Below, one piece after another: positions 55,451 to 64,000 of a stretch of 64,000 bases of DNA. Every line of letters begins with the position of its first letter. The stretch's first letter is position 1. The DNA is taken from assembly GCA_019155205.2 (NCBI GenBank), contig JAHNZQ020000092.1, positions 77,539-141,538 of the forward strand, given 5' to 3'. The notes under the pieces were generated by a model. That model did no database searches and had not been told where the DNA came from. It was given only the letters and a program-made list of their open reading frames with translations. Made by a program: the position numbers and the translations under genes. This DNA is from Gracilaria vermiculophylla. Its lineage: Eukaryota; Rhodophyta; Florideophyceae; Gracilariales; Gracilariaceae.

Positions 55451-56930
55451 ATGCGCCACGGCCCAAAAGCTTCACGTCTAAGAATTAATCAGTAGTCTTA
55501 AGAGCAGATGTGGTATTCTACTTGTGCCGGCATGCTACAATAGACAGATTGCCAAGCGTCGCAACGGCGATACTATACGCGTGTAGACGGACTGTGAGTA
55601 TATCTGAACTCGGCATTGTTCTTACGATCGTTTGTCAGCTTCTTCCTTGCTACTGAGTAAAGGAAAGCCCCTTCTTTCTAAATGCTTCAGCCCTGTGATT
55701 TCTGGAGTCAACCTATAGTGCAATAGCTTGCAAGTGGGGTACGCCACGAAAACGTGCGGATGTTCCTCTAGTGGATGTAAACCAGCGATTGAATCCTCTC
55801 CAGAATAGGCTCAATAGAGTCGGTGTATATGACCGACGCCAACCGATCCGCCCTTGGCGAGAAAGCTTGTAGATAATCTTCACGTCGCGGGTATGAGTGG
55901 CGTGTGCCAGCTCTCCAGTGACGGAAAGAAAGGGGAAGCGCAGGCCGCAAGGCTCGTGTGTTCCACAATAAAGCGGGGGCACTACAAAAGTGGGAAAAGA
56001 AAAAGCAACAAAGGCGGAAACGGCAAACCCCCGAAAACAACCTTATCCAGCGTTAATCACAATTCAAGTGGTACAAAAATTCGCCACGTTACGTATGAGT
56101 ATTCTTAGCGTACAATTCGAATAAGATACTGTTACCCTCAGGATATCTGTGCTTCTCTGCCACTCATTGCCAAATACTTTATATGATAATTTTCTCCAGT
56201 GCCAAATAGCGGCTAGTCACAGGTATGAACATGACACCAGAGAGAGTACGCCCCATCAATTCTGAAAGTAGTCTGAATGTATACTGTAATTAAAAATATG
56301 ATTCAAAAATGAGTTGCAGAAGTCTGCTATGCCGGGTGAAACAACTTGCAGAAATGTGATGTGTTAGTGAAGCCAAAACCTTTAGTGTTCTACATGTGTC
56401 GAGAACAGTTTTCCGACATGCAGTAAATACTCAGGAGTCTATCAAACATGGCTTTGGTTCTGAAATCTGAGCCTACTGCGTCTACTAACTCCGAGAACGC
56501 TACCGTCTCTCCGCAGTGCAAGTGAGAGGATTATGTTGGGGTGCAAGGCGACGTGAAATGCATGAATAGATCACCAAAATTTCTGAGACGCTCCTATAGT
56601 CCGAAGCGTACACTAATTTCTGTAACGCATGTGAGGACTGCGACTGTAATTAGAATGAAGTTGGCCATCACGGCACCTTTGCAGTTTTGATGCAGAAATT
56701 TGCTGTGGCATAATTCCTATCCTAAGCTTGCTGTGCCGCCCTTGCACAACTAGTAGAGAGCAAAAGCGTAGGTGGGTGAGGCAACGCCCAACCAACAACC
56801 AATATTTTACCCCAATGACAGAGTTGGGGAATCCCAAGCCAAGTCACGGATGACTTAGGATCAACGGTAGTGTCAGTAACTACCGGTGTCTAAGCTACAA
56901 CCCTTGTTCCGTTGATGTCCTCATCTTCTC
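55451..56930. other. Region after the piggyBac relic
   Basis: The first 200 bases may hold the transposase C-terminus (a frame with ADVVFYLCRHAT lies at about 55509-55660, weakly like the FYTND block). The rest has short frames only; no gene or repeat could be supported. Confidence 0.4.
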
Positions 56931-57483
56931 TGTGGTACTGTCAGTCCTCCTTTCGAGGTAGTACAGCACAACTTCCGATAGGAGTTTTTGTTGACTCCAA
57001 AGGTGCGTGTTCCTAAAGGTTGTCTCCTGTATTCGCTGTCGCGAGCCGGGGGAACTCTTAAAGGGGATCCGCAAACACGAAGCGGAGGGAGAGGTTCACT
57101 GGGTGGACAATGCTTCTACAGGACGTGCTTTCGCGCGACCTGGGGATCGGCGGCTTAGAAACCTGCGTAGATGGACAAAAGACTCCAACCGGAAAAGTAG
57201 ACGAAGACTCAAGGGTGCATTTCTTTACTTCCCCAGAGGTGAAGCTCGACTGGAAAATTAGGTATCAAGCCGGGAGTCCGCCTCGGCAGGTCTTACTGCG
57301 ATAGTAGTTACACGCGCAAAGTAACTAAAATAAATATAAATTTTACCGTTCCTTAAAAATACTGTAGCGCACGCGGGCAGAACTATACATCACGTGGCTC
57401 AGATAATAAAATACGAGACCTCCTTTGTAATATCACGTTATAAAGCCACACCACCATTTTTCCTTAAGAGCCACTGAACTACA
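56931..57483 (-). repeat. Solo LTR of family S, copy 3
   Basis: 553 bp on the minus strand, flanked by TTCTC (56926-56930) and TACTC (57484-57488), a TSD with one mismatch. No internal retrotransposon is attached. Confidence 0.88.
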
Positions 57484-58141
57484 TACTCTCTATTATAAAT
57501 TGCACCACGTCCTTGAGGTGCATCTTGAGATTTCCTGATCCCCGGGGTGGCTCCTATATGTATTGATGCAAGCGCGGCCTCCGGCGATGAGACACATTCT
57601 CTCCTTCAGGCGTTCCTTCATACTTCCATGCTCCCGCGTGGCGTACCACCGCGTGCTCGTGTTTTGTCCCTTACGGGGTTTGCGGGCCCTGGCCCTCCTC
57701 GACCCGACTGCGTCTCCTTCTTCTTGGCGTAACCCATCGGTCGTACCATGCGAGTCGGCGGCCTGAGCTTCCGCGCACTCAAGCGTCTCGTGCGCGACGT
57801 ATGCGTGCGACCTCCGTGGCCGGAGGGTGGGTCGGTCCGAATGGGACATCGACTCCCTCAGGGCGCTTTATGCTCTGATTCCTTCTCGGGTTCTGCTTTG
57901 GAGAACACCCGATTCATCGCGTCCGTTCGTTCCGTCTACGTAGAGGTGCATCGTCACATATTCTTCTCGTCTTCGCCCCCGTCGGCCTCCACTGGATATG
58001 AACGTATACCCCGCTACGGTTCTCGATACCTCGCCTGCCTCCGGTCACCCAGCCTCTTCGCGAATTCTACGATCGCGGCTTGACGCTGCTCCCTCCTGAG
58101 GTGATAACGCCACGACCCGCCGCAATTCCGGGGCTCCTGCA

Positions 58142-58960
58142 GTGGTAGGCGCCGTGTCTCCTTTGGAACAGGACGAGATTGTTCCTGTCCCGGTACCTTC
58201 GGCCCCGGTGGTGGTGCAACCCCGGCTGCGGAGCGTCCCTGTGCCTGTTCTTCAGCCTCGCCTGCGGATTGTTCCAGTTCCGGCACCGCCGTCACCTCCG
58301 GGGTCACCGACTCCGTCCTTGGTTCTGCCGACCTCCACGGCGGAGCCTACAAAGTCCCGTCTGGAAGCTTCTGTCCCATATAGTAAGCCGTCCGCGGTTC
58401 CTCCCGTGGCGGATTTTGGGCCATCAACGGAGGTGGCCGCTTCGGGTGCACCGTCGGGCGGATTATTTTCTGGGGCTATAGGTGCTGCCTTCCAGGAGTT
58501 GGTGCAGGCGTGCCTGGTGACGGGCCGTCCTGCTCCGGCTTCTACTGTAGAGGCTCTGCGCGAGGCGCGTACCTTGGTCTTAGAACTCTACAAGGCCCGG
58601 GAGGACCGAGCCTCGATGGCGGCCATCAAGAAAAGCCTATCGGAGTTCTTCGAGAGCCAAGCGCTCGCGGCAAAAGCTCGCCTCGAAGCGGAGTATACAG
58701 GGCGATTCGGTGACCTGTAGGTGACAGAGCGCTGGCAATGGGAGTGAGCTCCTGGTAGCTGCGGAATGAAAGATCCTAAAGTGGGAGCAGAAGGTCCATG
58801 AACGGTAGTTGCAATATAAATGGGCCGTGCCCGAGCGCTCAGCGACACAAATTGCAGCCGCCGGAGCGTGCGAAAAGCGATCAACGGCATTCTGGAGGCG
58901 AAAAAGAGAACTCCATGTGGCGGATAGACTGCAGAGACGAAAAACAACTCCGGTTGGGGG
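58142..58960 (+). pseudogene. Gag-like Pro-rich and coiled-coil protein remnant
   Basis: The main frame 58142-58720 starts with VPVPVP and PPSPPGSPTP runs. It then has a helical region (FQELVQACLVTGRPAP, ALREARTLVLELYKAREDRA, SQALAAKARLEAEY). After the stop at 58720 a shifted frame continues coiled-coil-like (WEQKVHER, YKWAVPERSATQIAAA) to about 58960. Pro-rich head plus helical body suggests a retrotransposon gag on the plus strand, opposite to element E. A host gene fragment cannot be excluded. Confidence 0.45.
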
Positions 58961-58989
58961 CCCCCTCCCCCTTTCCTAAACGGAATCGC

Positions 58990-59262
58990 CTATGCGGAAG
59001 GACGTTTTCGCACCAGATTGGCGCAGTACTGCCTAAAGAAGTTCTCCGGGATGTGTTCCGGAGGTTCTTCCGTGTCGTTCTTTGAGGTGTACCCATACCA
59101 GCGGACGTGATACAGTATTCCTGCAGCGGTTTGTCGGTGGGAGACGATATGGTCCACCGCGTAGAGGATTTCACCTTCAGGGGTCATGATGCCGTCTGGG
59201 GCATCCAGCAACGGTTCATCGAGAGGGACAATGAGGTTTCCAGTATCCAGCGGCGTCGTCAT
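58990..59262 (-). pseudogene. Element E chromodomain
   Basis: EILYAVDHIVSHRQTAAGIL, then YHVRWYGYTSKNDTEEPPEH is a clear chromodomain (aromatic cage positions Y and W visible), ending NFFRQYC. It is separated from the integrase tail by the solo LTR, and homology resumes across it. Confidence 0.85.
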
Positions 59263-59815
59263 TGTGGTACTGTCAGCCCTCCTCTCGAGATAGTAAACCA
59301 CAACGTCCGTTAGGAGTTTTTGTTGACTCCACAGGTGCGAGTTCCTAAAGGTTGTCTCCGATATCCGCTGTCGCGAGCCGGGGGAACTCTTAAAGGGGAT
59401 CCTTAAAAACCAAGCGGAGGGGGAGATTCACTGGGCAGACAATGCACCTACAGGCGGTGCTATGATGCGACCTGGGGATCGGCGGCTTAGAAACCTTCGT
59501 AGATCGACAAGAGACTCCAACCGGAAAAGTAGATAAAGACTAAAGGGTGCTTGTCTTTACTTACCCAGAGGTGGAGCTCAACCGGCAGATTAAGTATCAA
59601 ATCGGGAGCCCGCCCCGGCAGGTCTCACTACTGTACTAATTACCTACGTAAATTAACTACAATAAATAATAATTATACCGTCCCTCAATGATACTGTAGC
59701 GCACGCGGGCGGGATTATGCACCACGTGGCCCAGCTAATAAAACACGAGAGCTCCTTAGGATTATTATGCCATAAGACCAAACCACCCTATTTCCTTAGG
59801 AGCCACTGTACTACA
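59263..59815 (-). repeat. Solo LTR of family S, copy 4 (in element E)
   Basis: 553 bp on the minus strand, flanked by GTCAT (59258-59262) and GACAT (59816-59820), a TSD with one mismatch. It splits the E polyprotein. Confidence 0.9.
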
Positions 59816-61337
59816 GACATTCCTGAGGTGGTTGGATAAAGAATTTCCGCACGTGGTCCCTGAGGTGGGGTGGAGGGAATGCCTGAAGGGCTGGGAGTCG
59901 GGAATTTCGTTACCCTATCACGGAACATGACGTCTCTGAGCGCGTCTACCTCAATGGCGTCAGTGTCCCTATAGATGGGCAGGACTTTATGAGGCCCGAA
60001 GGAGGTCGGCGTTTGCTTGCGCGTGACATCCGGCGGTGTGTCGGATGTCTCCTCAGGTTTATCGAGGGAAAACCCGTTGCCTTCCTTCAGGTGAAGGCCT
60101 TCCTTCACCTTCCGGTCGAAGTCCTGTTTATATCTCCATTGCGAAATGTTGAGTCTCTCATTTGCGAGGGAGAGTGCGTTCTCATACCGCCTTAGGATGG
60201 AGCGTTTGGCTTGCGCCGCTGTTGGTGCTCGGGGCCCATCTGCCGGGTGCGCCGTGGCACGTGCCGCAATGGTGGCACTTGACGGAATGCGCGAGAGCAC
60301 CAGATTAAAAGAAGCGGTTCCCGTGGAGCGGTGCAGCTGCAGATTGTCTGCATATGTGAGGGGGCCCACATATGCTTCCCAATCCTTCTGGTGGTCTGCG
60401 ATGTAATGCTTCAGCCTTGAGGCGATGATCATGTTGAACCCCTCCGCTTGTCCGTTGGTCTGGGGGTGATAGGCTGTTGTAAACAACTGTCTCATCTCCA
60501 GCATTCCGGAGAGGATATTCAAGAGCTTCGCGGCGACCTTGGGGCCATTATCCATGAGAAGGTACAACGGTTTCCCATATGGTTAAACCCAGTGCTCTAG
60601 AAAGGCGACGGCGATCACTGCTGCAGTAGTGCTCCGGAGGGGGATGGCACGCGTGATCTTCCAGAAACGATCAGTGATGACGAGGATAAATCAGTACACT
60701 TGTTCAGTCTTTGGGAGAGGGCCAAAGATGTCCATGGCCACAAACTCCAACGGTCCTGAAAGTGGGAACAGAGTGAGCTGCGTCCGGTATTTCCGTATAT
60801 TCTCCGTAGCGTCGGCACAGGAATAGCAATCCGTCACTATGTGGAAGGATTCGTTAGCCACGTTCGGCCAATAGATCTCTCTTTGCATGGTGAAATACAT
60901 CTGCTGTCCACTAGGTGCCCAACATGAAGAGGGTAGTGCGAGAGATAGAGCATTTTTGCCCGTAGTTTCGTCGGAACCACCGTTTGGAGAGCTCCATCCA
61001 GGGGAGCGCGCCGTACAAGTACGCCATCCCGGTGGACATCGAATAACGATGTTAGACTCCCCACAGTAGCGACGCACTCCTTGCAGTACACATCCGCACT
61101 CTGCTCCTTCAGGAACTCCGCTACGGTGATGCGAAGAACTTCTTTCTCCTTCTCAACAAGAGCCATCACCTCAGGGAGCTCACTGTATCTTCTTCCAGTT
61201 TCACAGCATTCCAAGCATTCTCCATCGGATCCTTCTTTCCCGTCGGCGTCTTGGATCACCAGACACGGGATGGTGTCCTCCAAAAGACGTTCTGTCTTTG
61301 CCCTCGGTGGAGGCTCACGAAAGCGCGTTAGCTGCAT
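59816..61337 (-). pseudogene. Element E integrase
   Basis: Zinc region LYLSHYPLHVGHL...CYSCADATENI; core FVAMDIFGPLPKTEQ (first Asp), YLLMDNGPKVAAKLLN (second Asp) and AYHPQTNGQAEGFN (Glu). A long C-terminal tail follows with HKVLPIYRDTDAIEVDALRD. Stops or shifts at about 60583, 60690 and 60840 break it into three frames. Confidence 0.88.
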
Positions 61338-61437
61338 GGTGTTTCATGCGAGGACGGTAGAAGATGTCAAACTCGAACTCTAAGAGGCGTAGCCTCCATC
61401 TTTTCAAGCGACCGAAAGCACTCGTCAAAGACAGTAT

Positions 61438-62271
61438 TCACTTCAGTGGTGCGTGGTCCGTCCTCAAGATAAAACGCGCACCTTCCGGGTAGGGGCGTAA
61501 AAGGAAAACCTCCCACACGATGGCCAGATATTTTCGCTCCGAGGGGGAATAATTCCATTCCGTAGATGTGAGGCTGCGACTCCAGTACCCGACGGGCTGA
61601 CGTCCACCTTCAAGTTGCTCCTGTAGGAGGGCACATTCGACCTGGTATTTGCAGACGTCAGTGTCTAGCACCATTCGGCCGTGCCGCTTCGGAAGTATCA
61701 AGATCGATGACTCTATTAGTCTCCTCTTCATGTTTTTAAAGGCTTTAAACTCCTCTTCCGTCAAGTTAGCCAATTGCGTCTGCTCGTGCCTCTCCGAGAG
61801 ACGATTTAGTGGCGCCGCGAGAAGGGAGAATTTCGGGACAAACCTCTGGAATACATTACACAAACCCAGGAAGGAGCGGAGCTTCGTCTGGTTTGTGGGA
61901 GGGTAAGCTTCCTTGATGGGGTCCTGAGTTTTTATGGAAACCTGTAGGCAGCCCGGAAGCACCACGTGCCCCGGGTAATCCACCGAGGACTTCAAAAAGA
62001 AACCTTTCTCCAGCTTCAAGGTGAGTCTAGCATCCTTTAGGAGTCGGAGCACGTGCTTCACAAGAATAAAAAGCTCCTCCACGCTGCGAGAGCATATGAT
62101 GACATCATCAATATACACCAAGGCGTACTGCCACTTCACCTTTGACAGGATTATGCCCCCTGCTCGTTGGAACGTAGCGGGTGCATTCTTCACTCCAAAT
62201 GGCATCCTTAGGAATCTGATGATCCCACAGTACGAGTTGAACGTTGTCTTATCCTTATCGGAGTCGTCCAT
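61438..62271 (-). pseudogene. Element E reverse transcriptase and RNase H
   Basis: 277 open codons: FNSYCGIIRFLRMPFGVKNAP, ALVYIDDVIICSRSVEEL (YIDD box intact), PTNQTKLRSFLGLCNVFQRF, VLDTDVCKYQVECALLQE (RNase H Asp), and WNYSPSERKYLAIVWEV. The RT N-terminal portion lies in shifted frames up to about 62600. It is a standard Ty3/Gypsy arrangement. Confidence 0.92.
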
Positions 62272-62615
62272 CTCAATCTGTCATTATCCGCTGTTGGCAT
62301 CCAGCGTGGAGAAAACGGACGCATCACCTAAAGAGTCGATGCATTCACCCATATGTGGTATCGGGTACGATTCGCGTACCGTCACCTTGCTGAGGCGTCT
62401 ATAGTCAATACAGAACCTCAAGAAGCCAACTTTCTTCTTGGCAAACACCACCGGGGTCGCCCAATTGGAATTGGAATGCTCGATAACGCCCTTCTACAGC
62501 ATCCGGCGGACCTCATCGGGTTCGAAATCGCACGCATGGGGTCTGACCGTCTTCGGGAGTTGATGTACCGGTTCCCAATAGGTGCGAGCTGGATCCTGTG
62601 CTTGGACAGGCTGAC

Positions 62616-63433
62616 CTAACCCAGGCGACCAGACCACATGTCTGCAAAGGCAGATAGCATCTCCACTATCCCATGGCGATACCCTTCGAAATCCTCGCCA
62701 ATTTGGAGCTTCTTTTGCCAGGTGGCAGGATCTTCTTCCACTGCAGCCGTCGAAGTCGCATCAGCCTTCATGGTGGCAATTACATCGCGTACCACAAAAT
62801 CTTTCGCACGAAGAAGATGAGCCAGTCCTGCTGGGTCGGGTAGTGCTAATCCGACGACAGTTCCTTTTTGGAGCCATAACGGCGACTCCTTCAGGGTGAA
62901 GAGCCCAACCCTGAAAGGAATGTCAGGCATTATTTCCACAATACCGTTCGCCATAGTGGAGTGCTGCTTCGTCGTCAGTTGTGGACTCTGCTGTAAGAAT
63001 GAAAGGCCAGATGCAGAGTTCTGCTATCAAACTTCGCCGGACTCCTCGCTGGTATTCCGATTCTCTTCAACACCCGGAGCTTATTCGACTACGTCTCCTT
63101 TGGAGGATTACCCAGGTGCTGCATGTTGGCGTCCGGTCCTGGAGATTCGAACATGATACCTACAGGGGCGGTGTCGTCACACGTCACCTTCCGCAGGCGT
63201 GGGTAGATTGCAAGTACATACCGATCCACAAAGGAAGTACCCAATATGCATCGTGTGGCCAGGTTGACTGCCACGAGGAACCCCACCTTCACCTGTGAGG
63301 AGCCCAGCCGGAGATACAGGGGTATCGCTCCGAAGATGTTCAATGCTCGCCGAGACGCATCGCGCACCGCAGGGAGCATCTCAGCCCTCAAGGAGCCGAG
63401 AGCAAACCGCCAGAGCACGTCCGCGCGCACCAA
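62616..63433 (-). pseudogene. Element E protease-like and pre-RT region
   Basis: 63089-63433 carries VKVGFLVAVNLATRCILGTS, then FVDRYVLAI, the C-terminal half of a retropepsin (ILGxxFxDRY). 62616-62954 carries NGIVEIMPDIPFRVGLF and LSAFADMWSGRLG, a block that usually precedes RT in this group. The gag and the catalytic half of protease are missing, cut off by the LTR at 63445. Confidence 0.75.
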
Positions 63434-63444
63434 ATTGGGGCCAG

Positions 63445-63547
63445 TGTTAGGATTTACATTAATTTATGCTTTTATTATATGAATCATGAGTAATAGACTT
63501 GATATTATATCGTTCACGTTCTCAACCATTGACCCAGTGTTCTAACA
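63445..63547 (+). repeat. Short LTR at the 5' end of a further element
   Basis: 103 bp, TGTTAG...CTAACA, matching both ends of the 494-bp solo LTR at 24180-24673 but lacking about 390 central bases. Without a right-hand TSD and followed by leader and gag-like DNA, it is probably the 5' LTR of an element that continues beyond the window. Confidence 0.7.
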
Positions 63548-63689
63548 TTGATAGCATCGCAAGTAAGTATTGCACTCACTTGAAACTGGTGACCATCCAG
63601 CCTTAGTGGATTTTGCTACACAAAAGTCCCTAGGTTTGGATGAGCCACAGAATTACAGCTCGACACTGACTGTTGATTTCTGACTGCCG

Positions 63690-64000
63690 CTGTGCGTGTT
63701 TCCAGTGAGCCCAACACTCCGAACCCAGGAACCGCCGTCTTCGCCGTCGTACTACACGAACACGGATCTATTCACGGAACAGCCGTCATCACCACCGCCA
63801 CCGCCGCCACCACGAGTCAACACCTCAGGAACCCCCGTTGTCAACGACCCGATACCCGAGGAACCGCGCACGTCACCACCGTACACACTGTCTCCACCTC
63901 CGTCACCACCCCGTCAACCTTCGCTCACAGCGGACACTACCCCCGTCAACAAGTCTCTGACCACAGCTGGCAAATCCACTTCTACGGCTACTGAGGTTAC
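63690..64000 (+). CDS. Pro/Thr-rich gag-like frame, cut by window end
   Basis: An open frame without ATG in view reads RTQEPPSSPSSYYTNTDLF, SSPPPPPPPRVNTSG and YTLSPPPSPPRQPS. It runs off the end. The Pro-rich composition resembles the gag-like remnant at 58142. Its position 140 bp after the LTR suggests the start of gag; the alternative frame starting MRVSSEPNTP is less protein-like. Confidence 0.5.
   Translation, partial: MCVFPVSPTLRTQEPPSSPSYYTNTDLFTEQPSSPPPPPPPRVNTSGTPVVNDPIPEEPRTSPPYTLSPPPSPPRQPSLTADTTPVNKSLTTAGKSTSTATEV

Larger units (their letters stand above)
53410..55650 (+). mobile_element. piggyBac-type DNA transposon, broken
   Basis: A TTAA target at 53410-53413 is followed by CCCTTTTGACCCGG, giving the TTAACCC start typical of piggyBac ends. 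Subterminal DNA has a hairpin (ATGGCTACGATGGTAGCCAT, 53434-53453) and a TAGCCATATGC repeat about 99 bases apart. The transposase frame follows, interrupted by a solo LTR at 54897-55450. A matching right end with TTAA was not found, so the right boundary is a guess. Confidence 0.72.
58975..63440 (-). mobile_element. Gypsy chromovirus-like retrotransposon E, truncated
   Basis: Minus-strand pol of a Gypsy element: protease (63089-63433), pre-RT region (62616-62954), RT and RNase H (61438-62271), integrase (59816-61337) and chromodomain (58990-59262). It is cut on the right by another LTR element starting at 63445 and on the left near 58975. A solo LTR sits at 59263-59815 between integrase tail and chromodomain. 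No own LTRs were found. Confidence 0.88.

Noticed and set aside
56931..59815. Copies 3 and 4 of LTR family S as the two LTRs of one short element
   Set aside because: They face the same way 1.8 kb apart, but each has its own flanking duplication, and the DNA between contains the end of element E and an opposite-strand gag-like frame.
1..64000. CRISPR array, rRNA or bacterial operon features
   Set aside because: No regularly spaced identical short repeats with unique spacers, no rRNA-like stretch and no clustered ribosome-binding sites were seen; the window is clearly eukaryotic.

Overview
The window is a 64-kb piece of a draft eukaryotic scaffold (it contains a 100-N gap at 3130-3229). It holds a thick layer of decayed LTR retrotransposons around a small island of intact, apparently intronless host genes at about 38.8-52.2 kb. 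The host genes have TATA boxes and a Kozak-type start. They encode two secreted proteins resembling lytic polysaccharide monooxygenases (LPMOs), a galaxin-like secreted repeat protein and a C2H2 zinc-finger protein. An intron-poor, matrix-building eukaryote such as a multicellular red alga would fit, but the sequence alone does not fix the taxon; an oomycete or another alga remains possible.

Layout, left to right. 1-5450: a decayed Copia element (A, +) split by a younger Copia element (1009-3696, -) with paired LTRs and a target-site duplication (TSD). 5686-16318: a decayed Gypsy element (C, +) split by a better preserved Gypsy chromovirus (D, 6944-12309, +). 17716-22750: a nearly complete Copia element (B, -) related to A. 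22984-34400: a third Copia element (F, +) broken by a GC-rich unknown insertion (24105-25548), which carries a solo LTR, and by a Gypsy chromovirus (G, 26666-33717, -), which carries two more solo LTRs. 34700-36640: Gypsy integrase/chromodomain remains (H, +) split by a solo LTR of the F family. 38817-40535: zinc-finger gene. 42712-43989: AA15-like LPMO gene. 45214-45756: galaxin-like gene. 48.5-52.6 kb: an abrupt GC-rich island with CCG/GCGGC/CG repeats and a second LPMO-like secreted protein (51040-52188). 53410 onward: a broken piggyBac transposase interrupted by a solo LTR. 56.9-64 kb: further solo LTRs, a Gypsy chromovirus (E, -) and the 5' end of another LTR element running off the window.

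How the parts relate. The three secreted proteins and the zinc-finger protein form the only plausible functional neighbourhood. The two LPMO-like proteins would act outside the cell on polysaccharide, and the dicysteine-repeat protein would be an extracellular matrix component. Everything else is mobile DNA. Many insertions can be ordered in time because the host element's reading frame or protein homology resumes on the far side of the inserted LTRs, often with a recognisable TSD. One 553-bp LTR family occurs four times, each time apparently as a solo LTR inside another mobile element or intergenic DNA.

All family assignments were made by eye from motifs; no database search was run. Nothing convincing was seen for tRNA, rRNA or CRISPR.
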